From: Caulobacteraceae bacterium
GTDB taxonomy: Bacteria; Pseudomonadota; Alphaproteobacteria; Caulobacterales; Aquidulcibacteraceae
DNA length: 64,000 nucleotides
Assembly: GCA_016703335.1 (NCBI GenBank)
Contig: JADJCG010000001.1
Coordinates: forward strand, 310,001-374,000
Reading direction: 5' to 3'
Under the pieces are notes generated by a model. It did not search any database. It saw only the letters and a list, made by a program, of their open reading frames with translations, and had not been told where the DNA came from. Both the position numbers and the translations under genes were made by a program. Positions within the stretch are counted from its first letter, which is position 1. Every line of letters starts with the position of its first letter. This document shows positions 17,411 through 27,340 of this stretch, piece after piece.

Positions 17411-17595
17411 CTCTCACAAATTGTCATAGCGCGGCGCGAGCCACGGCATTTGCGAGAAGCTCGTCTTGTACAACTGCCACATGCTGCGTGTCGCGCGCGC
17501 CACGCGCTATGAAATTCTGACTCGAACCTCTGCGAAGCTCGTCGATGACGAACTCACGCGTTCGTGAGAGCGTCTCAAGTGCGAGGAGACACATC

Positions 17596-19170
17596 ATGAA
17601 ATTGTTGCATGCGGCTTGCGCCGCTGCACTGCTTGCGCTTAGCGCATGCGGTGAGAGCGGATCCACGTACAATGAAAGCGCGGCTGACTATTCTGTCGTC
17701 GCAGAAGCGCCCGTAGGTGCAACGGATACGGAACGCTACGAACACGCGATCCCGAATCCGATCCATCTTGCGGCAAACGAACCGGTTTCGACGTTCTCGA
17801 TCGATGTCGATACGGCCTCTTATACCAACATCCGCCGCTTCCTGAGTGAAGGCCGCTTGCCACCGCAAGATGCAGTGCGGATCGAAGAGCTGATCAACTA
17901 TTTCGACTATGGCTACACGCCGCCAAACCAACGCGAAGAGCCGTTTTCGACAACGATTTCAGTCGCACCGTCGCCTTGGGCGGAAGGCCGCCAACTCGTT
18001 CACATCGGTCTGCAAGGCTACGACATTGAGCGCACCGAGCGACCACCACTCAATCTCGTGCTGCTAATCGATGTGTCAGGCTCGATGAGCGATCAAAACA
18101 AGTTGCCGCTCGCGCTCGACGGCTTCCGCCTGCTCACAGAGCAACTGACGGAAAACGATCACGTTTCCATCGTCGTCTATGCAGGCGCAGCCGGCGCCGT
18201 GCTCGAGCCGACGCGCGGCGATAATCAGGGCCGTATCCGCGAAGCGCTGAACAACCTGCATGCAGGCGGCTCCACCGCTGGCGGCGCAGGCTTGGAACTC
18301 GCCTACGCGCTGGCAGAGGAAAATCTCGATCCGCACGGCGTCAATCGCATCATCTTGGCGACAGACGGCGACTTCAACGTTGGCATCACCGACACCGAGC
18401 AGCTGCAAGATCTCGTCGAGCGCAAACGCGAGACTGGCATTTATCTCTCAGTCCTCGGCTTCGGCGCCGGAAATTACAATGACGCGCTGATGCAGCGCCT
18501 CGCGCAGAACGGCAACGGCGTCGCCGCTTACATTGACTCCGAGGCCGAGGCGCAACGCGTGCTGGGTGAACAAGCCAACGGCGCCCTCTTCCCGATCGCC
18601 GACGACGTGAAAATCCAAGTTGAATTCAATCCAGAGCGCGTCGCCGAATATCGTTTGATCGGATACGAAACCCGTGCGCTCCGCCGCGAAGACTTCAACA
18701 ACGATCGCGTCGATGCCGGCGAAATCGGCACTGGCCATTCCGTCACCGCTATCTACGAAATCACGCCCGTCGGCGGCCCCACTTTCACCGAGCCGCTGCG
18801 CTATCAACGCGACCAGCAAGCAGCCGCAACAGGCCCCAGCGAAATCGCCTTCCTGCGTATTCGCTACAAACTGCCCGGCCAACACGACTCGCGGCTCATC
18901 GAGCGCCCGATCACCGATGCGGACGCCGTGAACAGCCTCGCACAAGCGCCGGAGGCTGCGCGTTGGGCTGCGGCTGTTGCTGGCTACGGCCAATTGCTGC
19001 GCGGCGATCCCTACTTAAATCGCGACTTCGATTGGGACGAAGTCATTCGCCTCGCCCAATCCTCTCGCGGCCGCGACGAAAACGGCTGGCGCAACGAGTT
19101 CATTCAACTCGCCCGCCGCGCCGAACGCGCGCCACCGCAGCGTGAGGAACGAGAACCTCTCGACGGCTAG
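17596..19170 (+). CDS. von Willebrand factor A domain lipoprotein (YfbK-like)
   Basis: About 524 residues from the ATG at 17596, with ribosome site GCGAGGAG upstream. The N-terminus MKLLHAACAAALLALSAC is a lipoprotein signal. A conserved N-terminal block (NPIHLAANEPVSTFSIDVDTAS, RIEELINYFDYGY) precedes the vWA domain with MIDAS motif LLIDVSGSMSDQNK at about residue 157 and ILATDGDFNVGI further on. The C-terminal DUF3520-like region (EIAFLRIRYKLPG) ends in an Arg-rich tail. Proteins of this family are envelope-anchored and probably bind partners through the metal site; role unknown. Confidence 0.9.
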   Translation: MKLLHAACAAALLALSACGESGSTYNESAADYSVVAEAPVGATDTERYEHAIPNPIHLAANEPVSTFSIDVDTASYTNIRRFLSEGRLPPQDAVRIEELINYFDYGYTPPNQREEPFSTTISVAPSPWAEGRQLVHIGLQGYDIERTERPPLNLVLLIDVSGSMSDQNKLPLALDGFRLLTEQLTENDHVSIVVYAGAAGAVLEPTRGDNQGRIREALNNLHAGGSTAGGAGLELAYALAEENLDPHGVNRIILATDGDFNVGITDTEQLQDLVERKRETGIYLSVLGFGAGNYNDALMQRLAQNGNGVAAYIDSEAEAQRVLGEQANGALFPIADDVKIQVEFNPERVAEYRLIGYETRALRREDFNNDRVDAGEIGTGHSVTAIYEITPVGGPTFTEPLRYQRDQQAAATGPSEIAFLRIRYKLPGQHDSRLIERPITDADAVNSLAQAPEAARWAAAVAGYGQLLRGDPYLNRDFDWDEVIRLAQSSRGRDENGWRNEFIQLARRAERAPPQREEREPLDG

Positions 19171-19243
19171 CGAAAACGGGGGTCGAGTCCGCATGACTCG
19201 GCCCCGCCTCCGTGCGAAGCTAGGCGCTGGGGGAGTTTCTCGC

Positions 19244-19789
19244 ATGCGCCTAGTTCACGCCATTTCCGCTACGCTTTTCTTTGCGCTCGCGGCCTGCGGC
19301 CAAGCCGCCGCGCCTAGCGAAGCCGACGCACAAACGGGCACAACCACGGCGCAAGGTGGCGACGTAACCGGGCCAGAGCGCACGGCCATCCTCACCGCAC
19401 TGCAACTACGCGCCGACGGCCAAGGCCAAGTCGAAAACGAGTGCGGTGAACGCGTGACGCCCCAGTTCAGCGTGGCCGATATCGGCAGCAGCCCTGGCCG
19501 CGTCATTACCTTCACCATCGGCGGCGGGCCGAACATGCTCACCTGCTACGGCGACGGCTCGCTTACTATTCTCATGCGTCAGAACAACGGGGCCTGGGGC
19601 GAAATCTGGCAAGGCCAACCCGGCGGCGCGATCGTGCTCTCAACACAGCACAACAACGGCAACGACATCGCCACGGGCGGCCCAGGCATGTCATTCCCGG
19701 TGTCTCAATGGAATGGCACGACATATGTCAACGCCAATCGCACCGTTTCAGACGGCGCTTTGGGGGACGCCCGCTTCATTCCGAACTAA
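19244..19789 (+). CDS. hypothetical lipoprotein
   Basis: 181 residues from the ATG at 19244, chosen because it gives a lipoprotein signal, MRLVHAISATLFFALAAC. The mature part has a low-complexity linker and a folded region with a Cys pair (NECGERVTPQF and NMLTCYGDGS) that may form a disulfide. I recognise no family. It follows the von Willebrand lipoprotein by about 70 bases on the same strand and may be co-transcribed. Its TAA overlaps the stop of the phosphatase on the other strand (CTAA). Confidence 0.75.
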   Translation: MRLVHAISATLFFALAACGQAAAPSEADAQTGTTTAQGGDVTGPERTAILTALQLRADGQGQVENECGERVTPQFSVADIGSSPGRVITFTIGGGPNMLTCYGDGSLTILMRQNNGAWGEIWQGQPGGAIVLSTQHNNGNDIATGGPGMSFPVSQWNGTTYVNANRTVSDGALGDARFIPN

Positions 19790-20289
19790 TCGTCGCCGCG
19801 ATCCGGCTTCCAGGCAGTGATCAGCGTCGGCCCGGCCGCGCGCATCAGTTCGCCTTTAATCTCGAACGCCGCGAATGCTGCTGTAGGGAAATGACCGCTC
19901 AAATCGCGCGCGAGCTTTGAGCCGTCGTGCGCTTGATGCACCAGCATCGACACCAGATCGCCAATGCCCGGATTGTGTCCGACGATCACAACGCTCTCGG
20001 CGTCACTGGCGCTAAAGGCATCCCAAATGCTCTCCGGCGCCGCATGATAGAGCGCGTCTTCAAAAAACGTCTCCAGCGCAAATCCAGCCAAACCATGCTC
20101 GGCAGTCTCTCGCGTGCGCTCGGAAGTCGAAACCAACGCCGCGCCCGGCCTCAGCCCCGCTGCCGCCATGGCCGCACCAGCCGCAGCCGCATCGCGCCGG
20201 CCACGCCCGGTCAGCCCGCGTTCTTCATCGCTATCGGCCTCATGGGCGCGAACGGCTTTGGCGTGGCGGAGTAGGATCAGGGTGCGCAT
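19786..20289 (-). CDS. SixA-type histidine phosphatase
   Basis: 167 residues from the ATG at 20289. The RHG-type motif LILLRHAKAVRAH is at residues 4-16 (His phosphorylated intermediate), followed by RGLTGRGRRDAAAAG, and the second catalytic His is in VVIVGHNPGIGDLVS. Size and motifs match SixA proteins, which dephosphorylate phosphohistidine on signalling or PTS proteins; the substrate here cannot be read. An upstream in-frame extension to 20406 lacks conserved sequence and is rejected. Convergent four-base stop overlap with the lipoprotein. Confidence 0.85.
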   Translation of the reverse strand: MRTLILLRHAKAVRAHEADSDEERGLTGRGRRDAAAAGAAMAAAGLRPGAALVSTSERTRETAEHGLAGFALETFFEDALYHAAPESIWDAFSASDAESVVIVGHNPGIGDLVSMLVHQAHDGSKLARDLSGHFPTAAFAAFEIKGELMRAAGPTLITAWKPDRGDD

Positions 20290-20386
20290 GACTCGCCGAG
20301 TCTGCCCTGGCTGCACAAAAAGCGCAACGCCCCGCATCCGATCGGCGTCACCGCGGCTGCTACCTTTCGAAACCACGGAGCAGCAC

Positions 20387-20647
20387 ATGAAAGCGCGTTG
20401 GATCATTCTTTCCCTTGCCGGCCTCGTTTTGGTCGGCGCGTGGGCGTCGGTGGCGATTACCTACTTCTTCTTTGACCCCACGATCGTGGTCTGGACCGGC
20501 GTCGTCACAGTTGCCGCCTTCGCCACTGAAGGCTTTCTCTGGGTCGCCGCAGGCGTGTTCGGCTGGGGGTTCCTGGCCAAACGCCGCGCCGCGCTCGGGC
20601 GCCTGCGTGACCGCTTCTTCGGCAAACGCCAGCAAATCAGCGAGTAA
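20387..20647 (+). CDS. small two-helix membrane protein
   Basis: 86 residues with two transmembrane segments (WIILSLAGLVLVGAWASVAI and WVAAGVFGWGFLA), then a basic cytoplasmic tail (KRRAALGRLRDRFFGKRQ). CACGGAGCAGC before the ATG is a fair ribosome site. No family recognised. It is divergent from the phosphatase and 61 bases ahead of lysK. Confidence 0.65.
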   Translation: MKARWIILSLAGLVLVGAWASVAITYFFFDPTIVVWTGVVTVAAFATEGFLWVAAGVFGWGFLAKRRAALGRLRDRFFGKRQQISE

Positions 20648-20708
20648 ACACGTGCGCTTTGCTTCGCGCGGCGGCGTCGCTACATCGGTGCTCCACTTGG
20701 ATTCGCTG

Positions 20709-22299
20709 ATGTCTGACCTCACCACCCTCGCTGCCGCCGCCAAGGCCTGGCCCTTCGAGCAAGCACGTCTGGTGCTTGAGCGGCATCAGAAGCACCCGAA
20801 GGCCGTGGTAACGTTCGAGACCGGCTACGGCCCCTCGGGGCTGCCGCACATCGGCACGTTCGGCGAAGTCGTGCGCACCTCGATGGTCCGCAACGCCTTC
20901 CGCGCGCTCACCGGCGACAAGATCAAGACGCGTATCATCTGCGTCTCCGGACGACATGGATGGGATGCGCAAGATCCCGGACAACATCCCGAACCCGCAA
21001 TCGCTGCAGCCCTATCTGCAGCGCCCGCTCACGGTCGTGCCCGATCCGTTCGGCACCCACGAAAGCTTCGGCGCTCACAACAACGCGCGCCTGCGCGCGT
21101 TCCTGGACGGCTTCGGCTTCGAGTATGAATTCAAGTCCGCGACCGAGCTCTACAAGTCGGGCGCCTTCGATGCAGCGTTGCTCAACGCCTTGAAGGCCTA
21201 TGACGAGATCATGGCCATCATGCTGCCCACGCTCGGCGAAGATCGCCGCAAGACCTACAGCCCCTTCCTGCCGATCTCCCCGAAGAGCGGCCGCGTGCTC
21301 TACGTGCCGATGAAGAAGATCGACGCCGCAGCCGGCACGATCACCTTCGACGACGAAGACGGCGAAGAGATCACGCAATCGGTCACGGGCGGCCGCGCCA
21401 AGATGCAGTGGAAGCCGGACTTCGGCATGCGTTGGGCCGCACTCGGCGTCGACTTCGAAATGTTCGGCAAGGACCACCAGCCGAACCAGGGCGTCTATGC
21501 GCGCATCTGCAAGGCGCTCGGCGCCGAACCACCGGTCAACTACGTCTACGAACTTTTCCTCGATCAGAACGGTGAGAAGATTTCAAAGACCAAAGGCAAC
21601 GGCATCAGCGTCGAGCAATGGCTCTCGTACGCCGCGCCTGAATCGCTCTCGCTCTACAATTTCCAGAAGCCGCGCACGGCCAAGAAGCTCTATTTCGACG
21701 TCATCCCGAAGGCGGTCGACGAGTATCTGACGTACGTCGATAGCTATCACACGCAGAACATCGCCGAGCAGATCGAGAATCCGGCCTGGCACATTCACGC
21801 CGGCAATCCGCCAAAGGATTTGACGCCGATCTCCTTTGCCCTGCTCACCAATCTCGTCTCCGCCTCTAACGCGGAGACCAAGGATTTGCTCTGGGCGTTT
21901 ATCGGCAAGTACGCGCCAGGCACGACACCGCAAACGCATCCGTTCCTGGACAAGCTCACCGATTACGCGATCGCCTACTTCAACGATTTCGTGAAGCCGA
22001 CGAAGCAATTCCGTGCCGCCACCGACAAGGAGCGCGCCGCGTTCGAGGATTTGATCGCTCGCCTCGATGCGCTGCCGGCCGACACGACCGATGGCGAGAC
22101 GATCCAGAACGAAGTCTACGCCGTCGGCAAAGAGCACGGCTTCGAGCCGCTGCGCGATTGGTTCAAAGCGCTCTACGAAGTGCTGTTCGGCGTCGAGAGC
22201 GGACCGCGCTTCGGCCAGTTCGCCGCAATCTTCGGCGTGCGCGAAACCAGCGCCTTGCTGAAACGTGGTCTAGCCGGTGAATTGCTGAAGGCCGCTTAA
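20709..22299 (+). CDS. lysK: lysyl-tRNA synthetase, class I (one-base frameshift)
   Basis: Charges tRNA-Lys with lysine. The N-terminal part from the ATG at 20709 has the HIGH-type motif GPSGLPHIGTFGE at about residue 42. The frame breaks at 20949-20950, where one extra G turns CVSDDMDGMRKIPDN into an unreadable frame; reading resumes with DMDGMRKIPDN and continues for about 445 residues with the KMSKS-type motif EKISKTKGNG. Total about 529 residues, normal for class I LysRS, which alphaproteobacteria use in place of the class II enzyme. The gene is essential, so the indel is almost certainly a sequence error. Confidence 0.93.
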
Positions 22300-22342
22300 A
22301 GCCTGACGCTCAGTGTCAGGTTATGCGCGCTAGCGTACGCGC

Positions 22343-22981
22343 ATGACCGACACCATCTTCGAATTTCGCGACTACACCCTGCACGCCGGCCAGCGCGAGG
22401 CGTTGATCGATCTCTTCGAGCGCGAGTTTATCGAGCCGCAAGAAGCACTTGGCGCGCATGTGCGAGCCATTTTCCGCGACCTTGAGCGCCCCGATCGCTT
22501 CGTTTGGCTCCGCAGCTTTGCAGACGCGCAATCGCGCTTCACCGCACTCGACGGCTTCTATACCGGCCCGATCTGGCAAAAGCATCGCACCGCCGCCAAC
22601 GCGACGATTGCCGACTCCGACAACGTCATGCAGCTCCGACCGCTCAGCGGAACGCTTGGCGCCGGAGCTGGCGGATCGCCGTTCATCTCGACGGCTTACG
22701 TTCTAGCGCCGACAGCGGAGACCGATTTCATCGCGCGGTTTCAGCGCGATATCGCGCCGACGCTCGGCGTGGCCGCACCCTTTGCCACGTTCATCACCGA
22801 TCACGCACCGAACCCCTACCCGCGGCTACCGGTGCGCGAGAACGAGACGGTCTTCTTCATGCTCGCTGGCGCGTACGGCGCGCAAGCGCACGAAACCGTC
22901 AAAAAAGAACTCGGCGGCATGCTCATTGGAGCACCAGAGATCCGGCGCTTGGAGCCAACGGCGCGCTCCGCCTTGCGCTAG
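22343..22981 (+). CDS. NIPSNAP family protein
   Basis: 212 residues forming two dimeric alpha-beta-barrel repeats. The N-terminal EFRDYTLHAGQREALIDLFE and RFVWLRSFADAQSR are typical of NIPSNAP; a second related half follows. Family members are small ligand-binding or oxygenase-like proteins with no agreed function. A short hairpin (CCTGAC/GTCAGG, 22302-22320) lies between lysK and this gene. Its TAG shares CTAG with the stop of the convergent decarboxylase. Confidence 0.82.
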   Translation: MTDTIFEFRDYTLHAGQREALIDLFEREFIEPQEALGAHVRAIFRDLERPDRFVWLRSFADAQSRFTALDGFYTGPIWQKHRTAANATIADSDNVMQLRPLSGTLGAGAGGSPFISTAYVLAPTAETDFIARFQRDIAPTLGVAAPFATFITDHAPNPYPRLPVRENETVFFMLAGAYGAQAHETVKKELGGMLIGAPEIRRLEPTARSALR

Positions 22982-24393
22982 TTCGCGTTCGCGTGCTTTT
23001 CCGCGCGCCACGCGCTGATGATCGCGTCGGCGCTGCGATCGATATCGGCGTCCGTCGTGTTGGCGCTGATCACCGAGATGCGAACAATCTGCCGCCCGCG
23101 CCAATTTGCGCCACCAACAAAGCAGACCCCGTCGCGTTGAATGCGCGCAATCGCTCGATCCGTCAGCGCATCGGCCTTGGCGCCATCCATATCCGCGCCG
23201 AGGCGTACCGCGACCTGGTTCAGCACCACATCGTTCATGACTTCGATGTCGCTCTCGGCGCTCAACCGCTCACCCATTCGACGCGCCTGCGCGCAATGGC
23301 GGCGGACCATCGCGGCAATGCCTTCGCGACCAAGCGACTTGATCATCGCCCACGTCGCAAAGCCCCGCGCACGCCGCGACAGCTCAGGCACATAATCCGC
23401 CGGGTGCCGCTCCTTGCCTTCCGGCAAATAGCTCGCGGCGATCAACATGGCGCGGCGGTGCGCTTCGGCGTCGCGCACGATGGCATACGCACTGTCGTGC
23501 GGCGTCTGCAGCCACTTGTGACCATCGACGCCCCATGAATCCGCCAATTCTAAACCACGCCCAAGGTGCGCACGATCAGGGCAGGTTCGCGCCCAAAGCC
23601 CAAACGCGCCGTCGACATGCAGCCAAGCACCCTTCGCGTGCGCCGCTTCCGCAATCTCCGTGAATGGATCGAAGCCGCCTGAATTTATGTGGCCCGCTTG
23701 CGCGATCGCAATGATCGGTCCGTCGAGCTTCGCGATCGCTTTCGCAAACTCGCCGGGCTGCATCAGCCCTTGCTCGTTCACCGGCACAGTCACAACGCGC
23801 TTAGCGCCAAGCCCGAGATACCGAAGCCCAGAAAACACCGTCGAATGCGCTTCCTCGCCGAGCACGACGTGCACGAGCGGCGCGCCGAACAACCCATCAG
23901 CTTCCGCATCCCATCCAACACGGCGCAACACTTCACCGCGCGCTGCAGCAAGACACGTGAAGTTCGCAATCGTCGCGCCGGTGACGAACCCTACGGACGA
24001 TTGCCGCGGCAAGTCGAGCAGGTCGAGCAGCCAGCGCCCCGTCATCTCCTCGCAGGCCGAAACCGTCGGCGTCGCGTGCGCATTGCCGGCGTTCTGCGCC
24101 CAAGCGCTGGTGAGCCAATCGGCCGCCATGCCAGCGGGTTCTGTCGCGCCGATCACCCAGCCGAAGAAACGCGGGCCGACCATGTTCGCGAGACCAGGCT
24201 CAGTGAGCGTCGCGAGTTCCCTGATCAACTCTTGAAGTGCAATGCCGTGCTCAGGCACCGCAGCGTTAAACGCCGCTTGCGCCTCCGCGTACGAACACAA
24301 GGGGCGATGCGTCGCCTCAGCGCGCGTTTCACGAAACGCCACTGCGCGATCGGCGATATCGTGCAGCACAGCGCGTAGATCTTCTGCGTTCAT
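22978..24393 (-). CDS. PLP-dependent group II decarboxylase family protein
   Basis: 471 residues. The PLP Lys is in VDGHKWLQTPHDSAYA; other signatures are TVSACEEMTGRWLLDLL, FVTGATIANFTCLAAAR (phosphate loop), AQAGHINSGGFDPF and WLHVDGAFGLWA (Asp/Ala pair over the cofactor). This is the aromatic amino acid / glutamate decarboxylase fold; substrate not predictable, and some members are not decarboxylases. Complete, without frameshift. It overlaps NIPSNAP by four bases at the stops. Confidence 0.88.
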   Translation of the reverse strand: MNAEDLRAVLHDIADRAVAFRETRAEATHRPLCSYAEAQAAFNAAVPEHGIALQELIRELATLTEPGLANMVGPRFFGWVIGATEPAGMAADWLTSAWAQNAGNAHATPTVSACEEMTGRWLLDLLDLPRQSSVGFVTGATIANFTCLAAARGEVLRRVGWDAEADGLFGAPLVHVVLGEEAHSTVFSGLRYLGLGAKRVVTVPVNEQGLMQPGEFAKAIAKLDGPIIAIAQAGHINSGGFDPFTEIAEAAHAKGAWLHVDGAFGLWARTCPDRAHLGRGLELADSWGVDGHKWLQTPHDSAYAIVRDAEAHRRAMLIAASYLPEGKERHPADYVPELSRRARGFATWAMIKSLGREGIAAMVRRHCAQARRMGERLSAESDIEVMNDVVLNQVAVRLGADMDGAKADALTDRAIARIQRDGVCFVGGANWRGRQIVRISVISANTTDADIDRSADAIISAWRAEKHANAN

Positions 24394-24563
24394 TGCGTCC
24401 TCTGCGCACGTATATACCGCGACGCGTTGGCGCGATCACGATCTAATCGTCTCATAACATTGACATCACAGACCCGATCCGTTCGATTGGGCCATCCATC
24501 AACTCGCCGATCGGCGACCGCCGCGCCAGCGACGGCCGGCACGAACAATTTTGCGAGGTCACA

Positions 24564-25778
24564 CTGGAAAGCCACGCCCTTATTCTCAATCTCGTCGCAG
24601 CGATCGCGCTGGCGTTCTTCTTCGGCACGCTGGCGCAGAAACTGCGCGTCTCACCGTTGGTGGGCTATCTGGTTGCCGGCGTCGTCATGGGACCATTCAC
24701 GCCGGGCTATGTCGGCGACACTAGCCTCGCCATGCAATTTGCCGAGATCGGCGTGATCCTGCTGATGTTTGGTGTCGGCCTTAAATTCTCGCTCGCCGAT
24801 CTTTGGGCCGTCAAAGGCGTGGCGATCCCCGGCGCGCTTGTGCAAATGACCTCAGCGACCCTGCTGGGCTTCGGTGTCGGCACTTTGATGGGCATGGGCG
24901 CGGCGGAATCGCTGATGCTCGGCTTCTCGCTGTCGGTCGCTAGCACCGTGGTGCTGCTCCGCGCGCTCGAAGAGCGTGGCCTGGTGAAAACTGAGAATGG
25001 TCGCATCTGCGTTGGCTGGCTCGTCATCGAAGACATCGCCATTGTGCTTGGCATCGTCCTACTGCCAGCGCTGGCTGGCGCAGCGAGCGGCGAGAGCGCG
25101 TCCACGATGGGTACGCTGTCGGCGCTCGGTCTCACCATCGGCAAGATCGCCATCTTCGTGGCGCTGATGCTGTTTGTCGGCGCACGCGTATTTCCGTGGC
25201 TGATCGTCCAGGTCGCGCACCTGAAGTCGCGAGAACTGCTTTCGCTCGGCACCCTCACCTTGGCGCTCGGCATTGCGTGGGTCGCCTATGAGCTATTCGA
25301 CGCTTCGTTCGCGCTCGGCGCCTTCCTTGCCGGCGTCGTGCTGAACGGCACCAAATTCACGCATCGCATCGCCGAGGACTCGCTACCGCTCCGCGACACC
25401 TTCGCAGTGCTCTTCTTCGTGTCTGTCGGGATGTTGTTCAATCCGATGACGCTCTGGGAAGAACCGATCGGCGTCCTCGCAGTCGTGGCCATCATCATGG
25501 TCGGCAAGACCGCCGCCGCGCTCGCCATCACCACGCTCTACAAGCTGCCGCTGCGCACCGGCATGCTGATCGCCGCCTCGCTGGCGCAGATCGGCGAGTT
25601 CTCGTTTGTGCTCGCCGGCATGGGCGTCACGCTCGGGCTGCTGACAACCGAGACCTACAATCTCATCCTCGCCAGCGCGCTTATCTCGATCGGGCTTAAC
25701 CCGCTTCTGTTCCGCTTGGCGGGCGCGATCTCAGATAGCGCGACGCCGACGGCGGCGACGAAGGCGCCATCCCCTTAG
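24564..25778 (+). CDS. monovalent cation:proton antiporter-2 (KefB-like), no canonical start found
   Basis: The conserved N-terminus SPLVGYLVAGVVMGPFTPG and FAEIGVILLMFGVGLKFSLADL identifies a CPA2 antiporter membrane domain of 11-13 helices that exchanges K+ or Na+ for protons. There is no TrkA-N domain. The family N-terminus begins about 30 residues before the first TTG (24657), and the frame reads LESHALILNLVAAIALAFFFGTL there, but has no ATG, GTG or TTG. I set the start at the CTG at 24564, five bases after a GCGAGG ribosome-like site; an upstream indel is the alternative. Confidence 0.85.
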   Translation: MESHALILNLVAAIALAFFFGTLAQKLRVSPLVGYLVAGVVMGPFTPGYVGDTSLAMQFAEIGVILLMFGVGLKFSLADLWAVKGVAIPGALVQMTSATLLGFGVGTLMGMGAAESLMLGFSLSVASTVVLLRALEERGLVKTENGRICVGWLVIEDIAIVLGIVLLPALAGAASGESASTMGTLSALGLTIGKIAIFVALMLFVGARVFPWLIVQVAHLKSRELLSLGTLTLALGIAWVAYELFDASFALGAFLAGVVLNGTKFTHRIAEDSLPLRDTFAVLFFVSVGMLFNPMTLWEEPIGVLAVVAIIMVGKTAAALAITTLYKLPLRTGMLIAASLAQIGEFSFVLAGMGVTLGLLTTETYNLILASALISIGLNPLLFRLAGAISDSATPTAATKAPSP

Positions 25779-25835
25779 TGCGAATTTTCACTTGGCCCCC
25801 TCCGGACGGTTGCCCTAAGCACTTGTGAGTAAGCT

Positions 25836-27340
25836 GTGCATAACCCAGCACGGCTCACTGGGTGGGGCATAGGGATGGATGGGGCCGAGGGGCCAGACGG
25901 CTTCAAGACCGCAATCGTGGCGAACGACGACGCGTTGGAAGACGCGCGCTTCGGCTTTGCTCGATCGCAGCCGCGCCGCTCCGCGCACCGGGTTTTCCAT
26001 TTCACCCAGCTCGCCGCGATCGTGGCACTGTGCGCAGCATTCGTCTGGGCCTCACGCGCCGCGCCTCAGATCACCTTCCTCGCGCTCCACATCACGGCGC
26101 TTGCAATTTTCAGCATGGCGATTTTCGTGCGGTCGGTTGCGGCCGGTCCGTTCTCGCCGCTTCTATTTCGCCTCGCAGAGCCAGCGCGATTTCCAACCTA
26201 CACAATACTCTGCCCGCTTTACCGCGAAGCCAACGTCGCGCCTGATCTGATCGCGGCGCTTGCCCGCATCGATTACCCAGTCGAGGCGCTGGACATTAAG
26301 CTCCTCGTGGAGAGCGATGATCCGGAAACGATCGCCGCTGCGCGCGCTGCATCGAGCGGCATGCCGCACGTCGAAGTCGTCATCATTCCGGCTTGCGCGC
26401 CACGAACCAAACCGAAAGCATTGAACGTAGGGCTAGGCCGTGCGCGTGGCGAGTTTGTTGTCGTCTATGATGCTGAGGACCGCCCGCACGCGCAGCAACT
26501 TTGGCCGCTTTGGCCGCGTTCGAAGATGGCGGCGCCGATCTCGCGTGCGTGCAAGCGCCGCTGGAGATCGATAACGCCGACGTCTCGTGGATTTCGGGTC
26601 AGTTCGCCGCCGAGTACGCGATCCAGTTCCGCGAAATGCTGCCGCTGCTGGCGCATTTCAAACTACCCTTGCCTTTAGGCGGCACGAGCAACCATTTCCG
26701 CACCAGCGTTCTTCGCGAGAGCGGCGGCTGGGACGCCTTCAACGTCACCGAAGATGCAGATCTTGGCTATCGCCTCGCGCGCGATGGCTATCATATCGGC
26801 GTCATCGGCCCACCGACTTACGAGGAAGCGCCGGTCACATTTGGCGCATGGCTAAGCCAGCGCACGCGCTGGATCAAAGGCCATTTGCAAACATGGCTAG
26901 TGCTCATGCGCAATCCAGTGCGGACCGCGCGCGAGATGGGACTCGCATCATTCGCCGCGATGCAACTCACCTTCGCGACCGGCATCCTCGCGGCGTTCGT
27001 GCACGGTCCGCTGGCGTTCATTCTACTGACGGCACTGCTGACGCCATACGATCTACTCGCGCCACTGGACCTTATACTTGCGATCTTCAGCTATTGCGTT
27101 GCGATGTTCGCATCGCTCACCGCGTGCGGCCTCTCTCGGACATTCAGCCACGCAGGCGCCGCTTTGACGATGCCGCTCTATTGGCCGCTCTCCTCTATCG
27201 CTGCGTACCGCGCGCTCTTCGAGCTCATCTTCCTTCCGCACTATTGGTCAAAGACCAAGCACGGCGTTTCGGCGCGCACGGCGCACCCTACGAGCGATAT
27301 TGCCTCTGAGGTCCGAGACGAGCGGGCACGCGCCGCTTAG
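25836..27340 (+). CDS. membrane glycosyltransferase family 2, cellulose-synthase-like (one frameshift)
   Basis: Two N-terminal membrane helices (about residues 60-100), then a GT-A domain: ILCPLYREANVA, substrate acid LLVESDDPET and DxD motif VYDAEDRPHA. The frame breaks near 26500 and resumes with FEDGGADLACVQAPL, the TED motif FNVTEDADLGYRL, QRTRWIKGHLQTW and three C-terminal membrane helices. Total about 500 residues. It probably polymerises or exports a beta-linked surface polysaccharide from a nucleotide sugar at the inner membrane. Its stop shares TTAG with the convergent threonine aldolase. Confidence 0.88.
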
